From Cognatishimia sp. F0-27 (GTDB lineage: Bacteria; Pseudomonadota; Alphaproteobacteria; Rhodobacterales; Rhodobacteraceae): DNA of 64,000 nt. The stretch lies in contig NZ_JAFMPQ010000009.1 in the NCBI RefSeq assembly GCF_020667845.1, positions 1 to 64,000 on the forward strand. Reading direction: 5' to 3'. The position numbers and the translations under genes are program-made. The stretch's first letter is position 1. Each line of letters starts with the position of its first letter. The notes below the pieces were generated by a model. It was not told the DNA's origin and ran no database searches. It saw nothing but the letters and a program-made list of their open reading frames with translations. This document shows positions 56,072 to 64,000 of the stretch, piece after piece.

Positions 56072-57535
56072 TCAGCCCGCGCGGCGCTCGTCAAAGCTCA
56101 GAGCGATGAATTCCGGCATGTGGTCGCCCATCCCGACAACCGTGTTGTCGGATCCGCGTGCGCCGCGCTGATGCCCACGGCGCGGCTTGTCCTCGCGGCG
56201 CGGGGTCTCTTCGCGCGGCTTCTCGGCCGGGGTGGCGGCAGCTGCGGGTGCGTCCGGAGCGGCCTGCGCGGTCTCTGCCGGAGCGGCGTCGGTGCTGCGC
56301 TTTTCGGTGCGACGGCTGCGGGTGCGACGCGGTTTTTCTTCCGCCGGGCTGTCCTCGGCTGTCGACGCGGGTATCTCAGTCTTGCTCTGAGCCGGGTTGT
56401 CGACGCGGGGGATCTCTTTCTGGATCAATTTTTCAACCGCGTCGAAGTTCTTTTCGTCTTTCGGAACGACGATCGTGAACGCCTTGCCATCGCGCCCCGC
56501 GCGTCCGGTGCGGCCGATGCGGTGCACGTAGTCCTCTGCATGGGAGGGCACGTCAAAATTGAACACATGGCTCACCGCGGGCACGTCAAGGCCGCGCGCG
56601 GCCACATCCGAGGCGATGAGGAACCGCAGCTCGCCGTTGCGGAACCCTTCGAGCGTGCGGGTGCGCTGAGACTGGTCGAGATCGCCATGGATCGGCGCGG
56701 CATCATAGCCGTATTTCTTGAGCGATTTCGCAACGATATCCACATCGACCTTGCGGTTGCAGAAGATGATCGCGTTCGAACAGGCCTCGCCCTCGGCGTC
56801 GATGATCGCGCGTAGCGCCTTGCGCTTCTCGCTGGCTTCCCGGTCTCTGCGCGAGGGTTTGACGAAGACGGCGGCCTGTTCGATGGTCTCCGATGCGGTC
56901 GCCTGCCGCGCCACCTCGACCCGTGCGGGGGCAGAGAGGAAGGTGTTGGTGATCCGTTCGATTTCCGGCGCCATGGTGGCGGAGAAAAACAGCGTCTGCC
57001 GCGTGAAGGGCGTAAGCGAAAAGATCCGTTCGATATCGGGGATAAAGCCCATGTCGAGCATGCGGTCGGCTTCGTCCACGACCATGATCTGCACACCGGT
57101 CAAGAGCAGCTTGCCGCGCTCGAAATGGTCAAGCAGGCGACCGGGGGTGGCGATGAGCACGTCCACGCCCTTGTCGATCAGGGATTCCTGTTCCTTGAAG
57201 GACACGCCACCGATGAGCAGCGCCTTGGTCAGTTTTACGTATTGCGAGTAGGTGTCGAAGTTCTCGGCCACCTGTGCCGCCAGTTCGCGCGTGGGGCACA
57301 GCACAAGGCTGCGCGGCATCCGGGCGCGGGCGCGGCCGCGGGCCAGCGCGGTGATCATGGGCAGTGTGAAGCTCGCCGTCTTGCCCGTGCCGGTCTGGGC
57401 GATGCCAAGCACATCGCGGCCTTCGAGCGCTGGCGGGATCGCGCCGGCCTGGATCGGCGTCGGCGTTTCGTAGCCGGCCTCTTCGATGGCCTTGAGCACC
57501 TTTGGATTGAGGTTCAGTTCTGAAAATTTAATCAT
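56072..57535 (-). CDS. DEAD-box RNA helicase
   Basis: This 487-residue ATP-dependent RNA helicase has Q-motif YETPTPIQAGAIPPALEGRD, motif I AQTGTGKT, Ia PTRELA, II DEAD, III SAT, V ASDVAARGLDVP and VI HRIGRTGRAG. The C-terminal 110 residues are a Glu/Lys/Arg-rich disordered tail typical of RhlE-type helicases. ATG 57535 was chosen because the upstream extension has no family homology. It acts in RNA remodelling, such as ribosome assembly or cold adaptation. Confidence 0.95.
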   Translation of the reverse strand: MIKFSELNLNPKVLKAIEEAGYETPTPIQAGAIPPALEGRDVLGIAQTGTGKTASFTLPMITALARGRARARMPRSLVLCPTRELAAQVAENFDTYSQYVKLTKALLIGGVSFKEQESLIDKGVDVLIATPGRLLDHFERGKLLLTGVQIMVVDEADRMLDMGFIPDIERIFSLTPFTRQTLFFSATMAPEIERITNTFLSAPARVEVARQATASETIEQAAVFVKPSRRDREASEKRKALRAIIDAEGEACSNAIIFCNRKVDVDIVAKSLKKYGYDAAPIHGDLDQSQRTRTLEGFRNGELRFLIASDVAARGLDVPAVSHVFNFDVPSHAEDYVHRIGRTGRAGRDGKAFTIVVPKDEKNFDAVEKLIQKEIPRVDNPAQSKTEIPASTAEDSPAEEKPRRTRSRRTEKRSTDAAPAETAQAAPDAPAAAATPAEKPREETPRREDKPRRGHQRGARGSDNTVVGMGDHMPEFIALSFDERRAG

Positions 57536-57639
57536 GTTTGTCCGTTTATTGCGGACGCTGACTTGGCCCGCACGTCTAGTCTTCGGATCGGGCCCGTGCA
57601 GCCTGGCGCGGTATGCGCATCTCAATCCCTTGCGTTGCC

Positions 57640-59502
57640 TTAAGGAAATCGGGCTGAAAGGTCAATTGCGGCCCTTTTGCATATGCGGTTTCCTGCGTCT
57701 ATTCGGACATCCTGCGCTCTTGGGAGGGGGGAGTGCCTGCTATGGGGGGGCTCAGCCGATATGGGCGCTCCGAAATAGCGGTTTCTCAGCGTCTTGAGCC
57801 CCAATCGGCGCCGCCGCAGCAGCCCCTCGGCCTCAAGCCGGGCGCAAAGCGGCGTATGGGCGGCGCAAACCGCGTCGTAGAAGCGGCAGAGCCCGGCATG
57901 CCCTTCGCGCGATTCGATCCCTGCGAAGAGATCATGCAGCGACAGCGCGCCGGGACGTTTGGCGGTGGACGAAAGCTCCGCCCGGTAGGAGCCGTGGCTT
58001 GCGCGAAAGCGGTAAGCCGCCAGAAAGCTGTCGAGATCGGGGGCGTGGAAATGGCCCAGATCGACGGTTTCAAGGATCCGTTCGCCGGGGTTGGCGACAC
58101 CGTCACGGTAAGCGTTGTGAATGCGGATCTGCATGCCTTGCAACCCGGTGCGCACGAAGAGTTTCCCGGCGATGTGACCGATGAACCCGCCGGCAAGGTG
58201 GTCCGCCCAACCGGGAAAGACCCGTTCCGTGACCTGATGCCGTGTGGCCGGGTCGCGCGGCAATGCCTTGAAAAGGGTTTCACCCGGTTGCAGAGCATCG
58301 CCGGGACCGAGGGCCTCGATCGGGCGCATCCGCGCGGTGAGGCAATCGGGCGGCAACGCGGCAAGCGCGCTCTGCACGCTGTCTTGCGGCAGGAGCAGCT
58401 CGTCTGCGTCGATATGCGCGAGCCAGTCCACATGCGCGCCCGCAACCCGATAGGCGTGGCGCAGGTTACGCACCTGCCGTATCTGGTGTCGGTCGGGCCG
58501 CCCGCCGCGTGCCGCCCACCAAGCCTCAGAGGTGTGACGGACCCGGATTGCGCGGATCTTTGAGAGCGCGTGCTGCGCTTCGGGGCAGGGGCTGTCGAGA
58601 TATATCCAGAGCGCATGCGCGCCTTGATCGAGGTGCCAGGCCGCGAAATCGAGGATGCGATCGGCAGGCCCGTGGACCGTCGCGGCGATGCCCCATCGAG
58701 GCGCTTGGGCGGCTCTGGCGGGGCGCGGTGCCGGATCGGGCTGTTTCTCGGGACGGCGGGCCCGCTTGGCGCGCCTGATCGCCTTCAAGCGTTGGAACAC
58801 GGTGCCGGGATCATCAATGAGCCGCTCCAGAAGATGACGCGCGAGCGGTCGGATCACCGGGTCGTCACCGGCTTCTGTCCACAGACGCGCGATCAGATTG
58901 ACGTCGAGCCCGCCCTTCATGACCGCAAAGCCATCCATGCCCAGCGGAAGCCGGGCCTTGCGCCAGCGCCCGAGGGGAAAGGGCTGTTCGGGGGCGTGGC
59001 CGGAATAGAGCCGTTCGCTCTCGTGGAGCTTGATGCTGCCGAACAGGGTTGCGAGGGCGAGCCCGGTGGCCCGTTGCGCGGGGGTGACGCCATGGTCGCC
59101 AAATGTCGTGACCGAGGAAATGAGCCAGCGTGGGTCGAGCCTGTCGATCAGATGCGCCGCTTCCTCCCGCCACAGCCTTTGAAACAGCACAGGCGCGTGC
59201 TCCGGCCAAGCACGTTTGCGCAAGTGGGCGATCAGCAGTGCATTGAGAAAACAAAGCTCCGATGCGCCGGTCAGCTCCTTGCGCAACGCGTGCCGCTTGC
59301 GGTGATGGCCCGAGCGGAAGGGCGGCGCTTCTTGCGGATCGTGATCCGGATCATCCACGATGCGGTCGCGCAGCGGGGAAAGCGCGATATCGGCGGCCGG
59401 AACCGTCTCGCCCGGTGCAAAATCAAGCGGTGCGCGTCGGGACTCGTATTGCTCGAGAAGGGCCGGCACCCCACCGGGGTAGGCGGTTTTCCGATGCGTC
59501 AT
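57640..59502 (-). CDS. Large protein with C-terminal glycosyltransferase-2-like domain
   Basis: This 620-residue protein has a C-terminal GT2_4-type domain: WGIAATVHGPADRILDFAAWHLDQGAHALWIYLDSP (positions about 258-295), with the DxD-like site in VDWLAHIDADELLLP. The N-terminal 250 residues are helical (ELCFLNALLIAHLRKRAWPEHAPVLF, LIDRLDPRWLISSVTTFGDHG) and not recognised. ATG 59502 (MTHRKTAYPGG) gives a natural start. Role inferred: transfer of a sugar to a polysaccharide or other acceptor. Confidence 0.8.
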   Translation of the reverse strand: MTHRKTAYPGGVPALLEQYESRRAPLDFAPGETVPAADIALSPLRDRIVDDPDHDPQEAPPFRSGHHRKRHALRKELTGASELCFLNALLIAHLRKRAWPEHAPVLFQRLWREEAAHLIDRLDPRWLISSVTTFGDHGVTPAQRATGLALATLFGSIKLHESERLYSGHAPEQPFPLGRWRKARLPLGMDGFAVMKGGLDVNLIARLWTEAGDDPVIRPLARHLLERLIDDPGTVFQRLKAIRRAKRARRPEKQPDPAPRPARAAQAPRWGIAATVHGPADRILDFAAWHLDQGAHALWIYLDSPCPEAQHALSKIRAIRVRHTSEAWWAARGGRPDRHQIRQVRNLRHAYRVAGAHVDWLAHIDADELLLPQDSVQSALAALPPDCLTARMRPIEALGPGDALQPGETLFKALPRDPATRHQVTERVFPGWADHLAGGFIGHIAGKLFVRTGLQGMQIRIHNAYRDGVANPGERILETVDLGHFHAPDLDSFLAAYRFRASHGSYRAELSSTAKRPGALSLHDLFAGIESREGHAGLCRFYDAVCAAHTPLCARLEAEGLLRRRRLGLKTLRNRYFGAPISAEPPHSRHSPLPRAQDVRIDAGNRICKRAAIDLSARFP

Positions 59503-59747
59503 GACCCGGGGGTGCCCGAGGCGGCATGGATGACAAGGGAGCGGAGAAAGAGTGGGCGCGAGTGATCGGACATGACGGGTCTGTGCCACAAAAACCAAAA
59601 CAATTCGTTTCGATCTGGGCGGGCTTTGCACCCGTTCGGCACCTCCTGCGCCGCTCCATATGGGCAAGTTCAGGCTTTTCATTGCGCGCCGCATTGGGCA
59701 AAGGGGGAGCCTCGAACGGCATGACAAGAGCGGCAGGGCGACAGCAC

Positions 59748-60875
59748 ATGGCAAGCACCGGATTCACCCGCCTCGCGCAGGACGGCAAGGCGCGGCTTGG
59801 CGAGATCACAACCACCCGCGGCACGATCCGGACCCCGGCCTTCATGCCGGTCGGAACGGCGGCAACGGTCAAGGGCATGATGCCCGAAAGCGTTGCGGCG
59901 ACGGGCGCGGACGTGCTGCTTGGCAACACCTATCACCTCATGCTGCGCCCTGGCGCGGAGCGCATAGACCGGCTCGGCGGGCTGCACCGGTTCATGAATT
60001 GGGAGAGGCCGATCCTCACGGATTCGGGCGGATTTCAGGTCATGAGCCTTGCAGGGCTGCGCAAGCTGACCGAGGACGGTGTCACCTTCAAGAGCCATAT
60101 CGACGGCTCGCGGCACATGCTCAGCCCGGAACGGTCGATGGAGATCCAGAAGCTTCTGGGGTCCGACATCGTGATGGCTTTTGACGAATGCCCCGCCTTG
60201 CCCGCGGACCGCGACCGGATCGCGGAGAGCATGGCGCTGTCGATGCGGTGGGCCGCACGATCACGAGAGGCGTTCGGCGATCGGCCCGGCCACATGCTTT
60301 TCGGCATTCAGCAAGGCGGGTTGGAAGAGGATCTGCGTGGACAAAGCGCCGAAGCGCTCCGGTCAATCGGGTTCGACGGCTACGCGGTGGGCGGTCTGGC
60401 GGTTGGCGAGGGTCAGGAGGCGATGTTCGGGTGTCTTGATTACGCACCTGACATGCTGCCCGAGGACAAGCCGCGCTATCTCATGGGGGTGGGCAAGCCG
60501 GACGATATCGTCGGCGCGGTCAAGCGCGGCATCGACATGATGGATTGCGTTTTGCCGTCGCGCTCCGGGCGCACGGGGCAGGCGTTTACCCGGCGCGGGG
60601 TCGTGAACCTGCGCAACGCGCGGCACGCCGACGATCCGCGTCCGCTTGACGAGTCCTGTGGTTGCCCGGCCTGCGAAGGCTACAGCCGCGCCTACCTGCA
60701 TCACGTGATCCGCGCCAAGGAAATGATCGCGGGCATGTTGCTGACCTGGCACAATCTCCACTATTATCAGGTGCTGATGGGCGAGATGCGCGCGGCCATC
60801 GGCGCCGGTGCGTTCGAGCAATGGGAACGCGGTTTTCATGCCGACCGGGCGCAGGGCGACATTGCGCCGCTGTGA
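59748..60875 (+). CDS. tgt: tRNA-guanine transglycosylase
   Basis: This 375-residue enzyme exchanges guanine-34 for preQ1 in queuosine synthesis. Motifs are [33 protein letters not shown] (catalytic Asp), [22 protein letters not shown] and the zinc-binding [19 protein letters not shown] 59748 gives the family N-terminus; an ATG at 59721 is possible. No other queuosine genes are in the window. The 245 bases upstream of this start contain no gene. Confidence 0.95.
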   Translation: MASTGFTRLAQDGKARLGEITTTRGTIRTPAFMPVGTAATVKGMMPESVAATGADVLLGNTYHLMLRPGAERIDRLGGLHRFMNWERPILTDSGGFQVMSLAGLRKLTEDGVTFKSHIDGSRHMLSPERSMEIQKLLGSDIVMAFDECPALPADRDRIAESMALSMRWAARSREAFGDRPGHMLFGIQQGGLEEDLRGQSAEALRSIGFDGYAVGGLAVGEGQEAMFGCLDYAPDMLPEDKPRYLMGVGKPDDIVGAVKRGIDMMDCVLPSRSGRTGQAFTRRGVVNLRNARHADDPRPLDESCGCPACEGYSRAYLHHVIRAKEMIAGMLLTWHNLHYYQVLMGEMRAAIGAGAFEQWERGFHADRAQGDIAPL

Positions 60876-61123
60876 GGCCCAAATCCCGCGTCACGGCAGC
60901 ACTCTGGTAACCATCTGATCTGGAATTTGTTTTTCCGGACGCGGAAAATCCATGGAAAACGGCGCTTGCACCCGCCGCGTTGCAGCGACATGCTGAGGGT
61001 GGGATCCGTGAGGTGCGGGTTGATTTCGAACAATTCGACCCCACGTTTACCCTCCAGAAACGGAGATGGCCCAAGCTGCCGAAAGTCGGGGCAGAGCTGT
61101 CTTGCCAAGAACAGGAAACGAGC

Positions 61124-63532
61124 ATGCAACATCCCCTCAATGCCTCTTATCCGGTGCTGCCTTTGCGGGACATCGTGGTGTTCCCGCACATGATCGTGCC
61201 GCTCTTCGTCGGACGCGAGAAATCCGTGCGCGCGCTGGAAGAGGTGATGAATGACGACAAGCAGATCCTGCTTGCCAGCCAGGTTGACCCGGCCGATGAC
61301 GACCCAGCCACCGATGGCATCTACAAGGCGGGCGTTCTGGCCAATGTGCTCCAGTTGCTCAAGCTGCCCGACGGCACTGTCAAGGTCCTCGTCGAGGGCC
61401 AGAGCCGGGTGCGCATCGTCGAATACACGGACAATGAGAAATTCTTTGAGGCCAAGGCCGAGTATCTCACGGAGATGCCCGGTGATCCGGCTGTGATCGA
61501 GGCGTTGACCCCAACCGTCGCGACGGAGTTCGAGCGCTACGCCAAGGTCAAGAAGAACATCCCCGAGGAAGCGCTGTCTGCCGCTGGTGAAGCGACCGAA
61601 GCGGACAAGCTTGCCGATCTGGTGGCGGGCCATCTTGGTGTCGAGGTTCCGCAAAAGCAGGACCTTCTCGAAACCCTCGCCGTGTCCGAGCGGCTCGAGA
61701 AGGTCTATGGCCTGATGCAGGGCGAGCTTTCGGTGCTGCAGGTCGAGAAGAAGATCAAGACGCGCGTCAAATCCCAAATGGAGAAAACGCAGCGCGAGTA
61801 TTATCTCAACGAGCAGATGAAGGCGATCCAGAAGGAGCTTGGTGACGGGGAGGACGGCCAGAACGAGGTCGCCGAACTCGAAGCGAAGATTGCCGAGACG
61901 AAGCTCTCCAAGGAGGCCCGCGAGAAAGCCGAGACGGAGCTGAAAAAGCTCAAGAACATGTCTCCGATGTCTGCGGAAGCCACGGTTGTGCGCAATTACC
62001 TTGACTGGATGCTGTCCATCCCGTGGGGCACGAAGTCGCGCGTGAAAAAGGATCTCAACCGGGCTCAGGACATTCTGGACGCGGATCATTACAGCCTCGA
62101 CAAGGTCAAGGAACGCATCGTCGAGTATCTCGCGGTGCAGGCGCGCTCCAAGAAGCTGCGCGGGCCGATCATGTGTCTCGTTGGCCCTCCGGGTGTCGGC
62201 AAGACGTCTCTGGGCAAATCGATGGCGAAGGCCACGGGGCGCGAGTTCATTCGCATCTCGCTCGGTGGCGTGCGCGATGAATCCGAGATCCGCGGTCACC
62301 GCAGGACTTATATCGGCTCCATGCCGGGCAAGATCATCCAGGCGCTCAAGAAGGCCAAGACGACCAACCCGCTTATCCTGCTCGACGAGATCGACAAGAT
62401 GGGTCAGGATTTCCGGGGTGATCCGGCATCGGCGATGCTTGAAGTGCTCGATCCCGAACAGAACTCGACCTTCGTCGATCACTATCTTGAGGTCGAGTAT
62501 GACCTGTCCAATGTCATGTTTGTGACCACGTCGAACAGTTACAACATGCCCGGGCCCTTGCTTGACCGGATGGAGATCATCCCGTTGTCGGGCTACACCG
62601 AGGACGAGAAGATCGAGATCGCCAAGCGGCATCTGCTTTCCAAGCAGGTGAAAAGCCATGGGCTCAAGAAAGTGGAATTCGAGGTCGCGGATGCGGCGTT
62701 GACCGATATCGTGCGCTACTACACGCGCGAGGCCGGCGTGCGGAACCTTGAGCGGGAATTGGCGAAGCTGGCGCGCAAGGCGGTCACAAAGATCGTCAAG
62801 AAGGAAGAGACCCAGGTGCAGGTCACGTCCGATAATCTTGATGAATTCCTTGGCGTTCGGAAATTCCGCTACGGTCTGGCCGAAGACGAGAACCAGATCG
62901 GGGTCGTGACCGGTTTGGCCTATACCTCGGTGGGCGGCGATCTGCTTCAGATCGAGGCGCTCCGGCTGCCCGGCAAGGGGCGCATGAAGACGACCGGCAA
63001 GCTTGGTGATGTCATGAAAGAGTCAATCGATGCGGCGTCGAGCTACGTGCGCTCCATCGCTCCGCAAATCGGGGTCAAGCCTCCGCGGTTCGACAAATGG
63101 GACATCCACGTGCACGTGCCCGATGGCGCGACACCGAAAGATGGCCCATCGGCGGGGCTTGCCATGGTGACCGGGATCGTCTCGGTGCTGACGGGTATCC
63201 CTGTGCGCAAGGACATCGCCATGACTGGCGAGGTGACCTTGCGCGGCAACGCGACGGCCATCGGCGGTCTGAAGGAGAAGCTGCTTGCGGCCCTGAGGGG
63301 CGGGATCAAGACGGTGCTCATTCCCGAGGAAAACGAGAAGGACCTTGCGGAACTGCCCGACAACGTGAAGGACGGTTTGGAGATCATTCCCGTCAGCCAC
63401 GTGTCCGAGGTGCTCAAACTGGCCCTTGTGTCCGAGCCTGAACCGATCGAGTGGGACGAGGCCGCCGAAGAGGCCGCTGCCGCGGCGGCGGCTGCCAAAA
63501 ATGACGGGTCTACCACCGCTGTCGCCCATTGA
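61124..63532 (+). CDS. lon: ATP-dependent protease Lon
   Basis: This 802-residue AAA+ serine protease degrades damaged and regulatory proteins. It has an N-domain ([27 protein letters not shown]), Walker [16 protein letters not shown] (about 352), Walker [10 protein letters not shown], and the catalytic Ser in [11 protein letters not shown] with Lys in the following [11 protein letters not shown] region. An Ala-rich tail ends the protein. ATG 61124 follows ACAGGAAACG. A CTTGCAC at 60965 might be part of a heat-shock promoter, but this is weak. Confidence 0.96.
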   Translation: MQHPLNASYPVLPLRDIVVFPHMIVPLFVGREKSVRALEEVMNDDKQILLASQVDPADDDPATDGIYKAGVLANVLQLLKLPDGTVKVLVEGQSRVRIVEYTDNEKFFEAKAEYLTEMPGDPAVIEALTPTVATEFERYAKVKKNIPEEALSAAGEATEADKLADLVAGHLGVEVPQKQDLLETLAVSERLEKVYGLMQGELSVLQVEKKIKTRVKSQMEKTQREYYLNEQMKAIQKELGDGEDGQNEVAELEAKIAETKLSKEAREKAETELKKLKNMSPMSAEATVVRNYLDWMLSIPWGTKSRVKKDLNRAQDILDADHYSLDKVKERIVEYLAVQARSKKLRGPIMCLVGPPGVGKTSLGKSMAKATGREFIRISLGGVRDESEIRGHRRTYIGSMPGKIIQALKKAKTTNPLILLDEIDKMGQDFRGDPASAMLEVLDPEQNSTFVDHYLEVEYDLSNVMFVTTSNSYNMPGPLLDRMEIIPLSGYTEDEKIEIAKRHLLSKQVKSHGLKKVEFEVADAALTDIVRYYTREAGVRNLERELAKLARKAVTKIVKKEETQVQVTSDNLDEFLGVRKFRYGLAEDENQIGVVTGLAYTSVGGDLLQIEALRLPGKGRMKTTGKLGDVMKESIDAASSYVRSIAPQIGVKPPRFDKWDIHVHVPDGATPKDGPSAGLAMVTGIVSVLTGIPVRKDIAMTGEVTLRGNATAIGGLKEKLLAALRGGIKTVLIPEENEKDLAELPDNVKDGLEIIPVSHVSEVLKLALVSEPEPIEWDEAAEEAAAAAAAAKNDGSTTAVAH

Positions 63533-63558
63533 AGCGACACGGACGTGACCTGAACGAG

Positions 63559-63588
63559 AAAAGCCCCGCTTGCGCGGGGCTTTTTTTT
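63559..63588 (+). terminator. Intrinsic terminator after lon
   Basis: A perfect 11-bp stem AAAAGCCCCGC / GCGGGGCTTTT with a 4-base loop is followed by eight T in total. It lies 27 bases past the lon stop and is a textbook rho-independent terminator. Confidence 0.92.
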
Positions 63589-63729
63589 GTTTGCCGGAAA
63601 CCACCGGAGCGCAAAGATGGATACGCACAACAAAGCCGCGCAGCGGGAACTCTGCGCCAGCGGGGCGGAGCGGGTGTCAAACGGCCCGTGCGCCGGAAGC
63701 CTCTGATGTCCGGTCGCTTTATCCGAAGT

Positions 63730-63912
63730 TCAGTCGGACGCGGCGGCCGCCGCGGCAAGCAGAACCAGCAGTATCAACGGAAGTGCAACGCCAGTGGAAG
63801 ACCCGCTTGCTTGCTGTTCCGAGACGGTCACAGATTGATCTTCTTCGGCGAGGGTCTGTGTGGGAAGCGCCAAAAACGCGGCGACACTCAATGCTCTTGT
63901 AAGGCTTGTCAT
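63730..63912 (-). CDS. Small exported protein with C-terminal membrane span
   Basis: This 60-residue protein starts at ATG 63912 with AAAGGAG 8 bases upstream. A signal peptide (MTSLTRALSVAAFLALPTQT) is followed by a short polar stretch (EEDQSVTVSEQQASGSS) and a hydrophobic C-terminal span (VALPLILLVLLAAAAAA). The role is unknown. A near-perfect ribosome binding site and the typical two-hydrophobic-segment layout support it. Confidence 0.65.
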   Translation of the reverse strand: MTSLTRALSVAAFLALPTQTLAEEDQSVTVSEQQASGSSTGVALPLILLVLLAAAAAASD

Positions 63913-64000
63913 CAAATATACTCCTTTCGTAAGGAATGATTACACTATCGCAAATTTTGGCGTTTTCGTCAATCAACCGGCTTGTTCGGGCATGACGGGC

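Noticed and set aside
60965-61000. A heat-shock (RpoH) promoter for lon
   Set aside because: CTTGCAC is present at 60965, but the matching -10 element is poor, so it was not listed as a feature.
63590-63715. A tRNA or tRNA remnant on the minus strand downstream of lon
   Set aside because: One frame superficially resembles translated antisense tRNA, but there is no GGTTCGAATCC-like T-arm, no CCA end and no cloverleaf.

Overview
The window looks like chromosomal DNA of a marine alphaproteobacterium of the Rhodobacterales (Roseobacter/Rhodobacter type). The evidence is high GC, tightly packed genes with many ATGA/TGATG stop-start overlaps, a trgA-trgB-cysK tellurite-resistance cluster as known from Rhodobacter sphaeroides, a complete 14-gene nuo operon with the Rhodobacterales-type accessory ORFs (DUF5333- and DUF5337-like), and the order nuoN-birA-coaX-rnj. 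No rRNA, tRNA, CRISPR array, prophage or insertion sequence was recognised.

Layout. 1-735: simple and tandem repeats with no convincing gene. 736-6198 (minus strand): a TerB-like protein, a PhnD-like cytoplasmic binding protein and a polar amino-acid ABC transporter (ATPase, binding protein, two permeases). 6434-10591: a class V aminotransferase, a small exported protein, a photolyase and a lipoprotein. 10717-17775 (plus): cfa, trgA, trgB, cysK, a large MscS-type channel and an alanyl-tRNA editing protein. 17892-18859 (minus): creA and an FMN split-barrel protein. 19087-28732 (plus): leucine/isovalerate catabolism (ivd, small membrane protein, acyl-CoA synthetase, mccB, mccA, GST, HMG-CoA lyase, methylglutaconyl-CoA hydratase-like, membrane protein), preceded by a near-consensus promoter whose start region is covered by an inverted-repeat operator.

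28994-51685 (plus): respiratory complex I, nuoA to nuoN. The 14 core genes are interleaved with about sixteen accessory ORFs, mostly translationally coupled: microproteins of 38, 57 and 42 aa, several small soluble folds, six exported proteins or lipoproteins, and two proteins sharing a C-terminal helix-hairpin-helix-like module with the extended NuoE. Two intrinsic terminators, 23-bp tandem repeats and a 16-bp palindrome between nuoE and nuoG suggest the operon is segmented. 51819-55033: birA, coaX and ribonuclease J. 55041-63912: a tautomerase, an OsmC protein, a DEAD-box helicase, a large glycosyltransferase-like protein, tgt, lon and a small exported protein.

The least explained features are non-coding: two homologous arrays of 11-bp ATGCACA units just downstream of unrelated genes 23 kb apart; a dispersed mosaic hairpin element in four copies; and a 14-bp palindrome identical to the core of the ideal lac operator upstream of nuoA.
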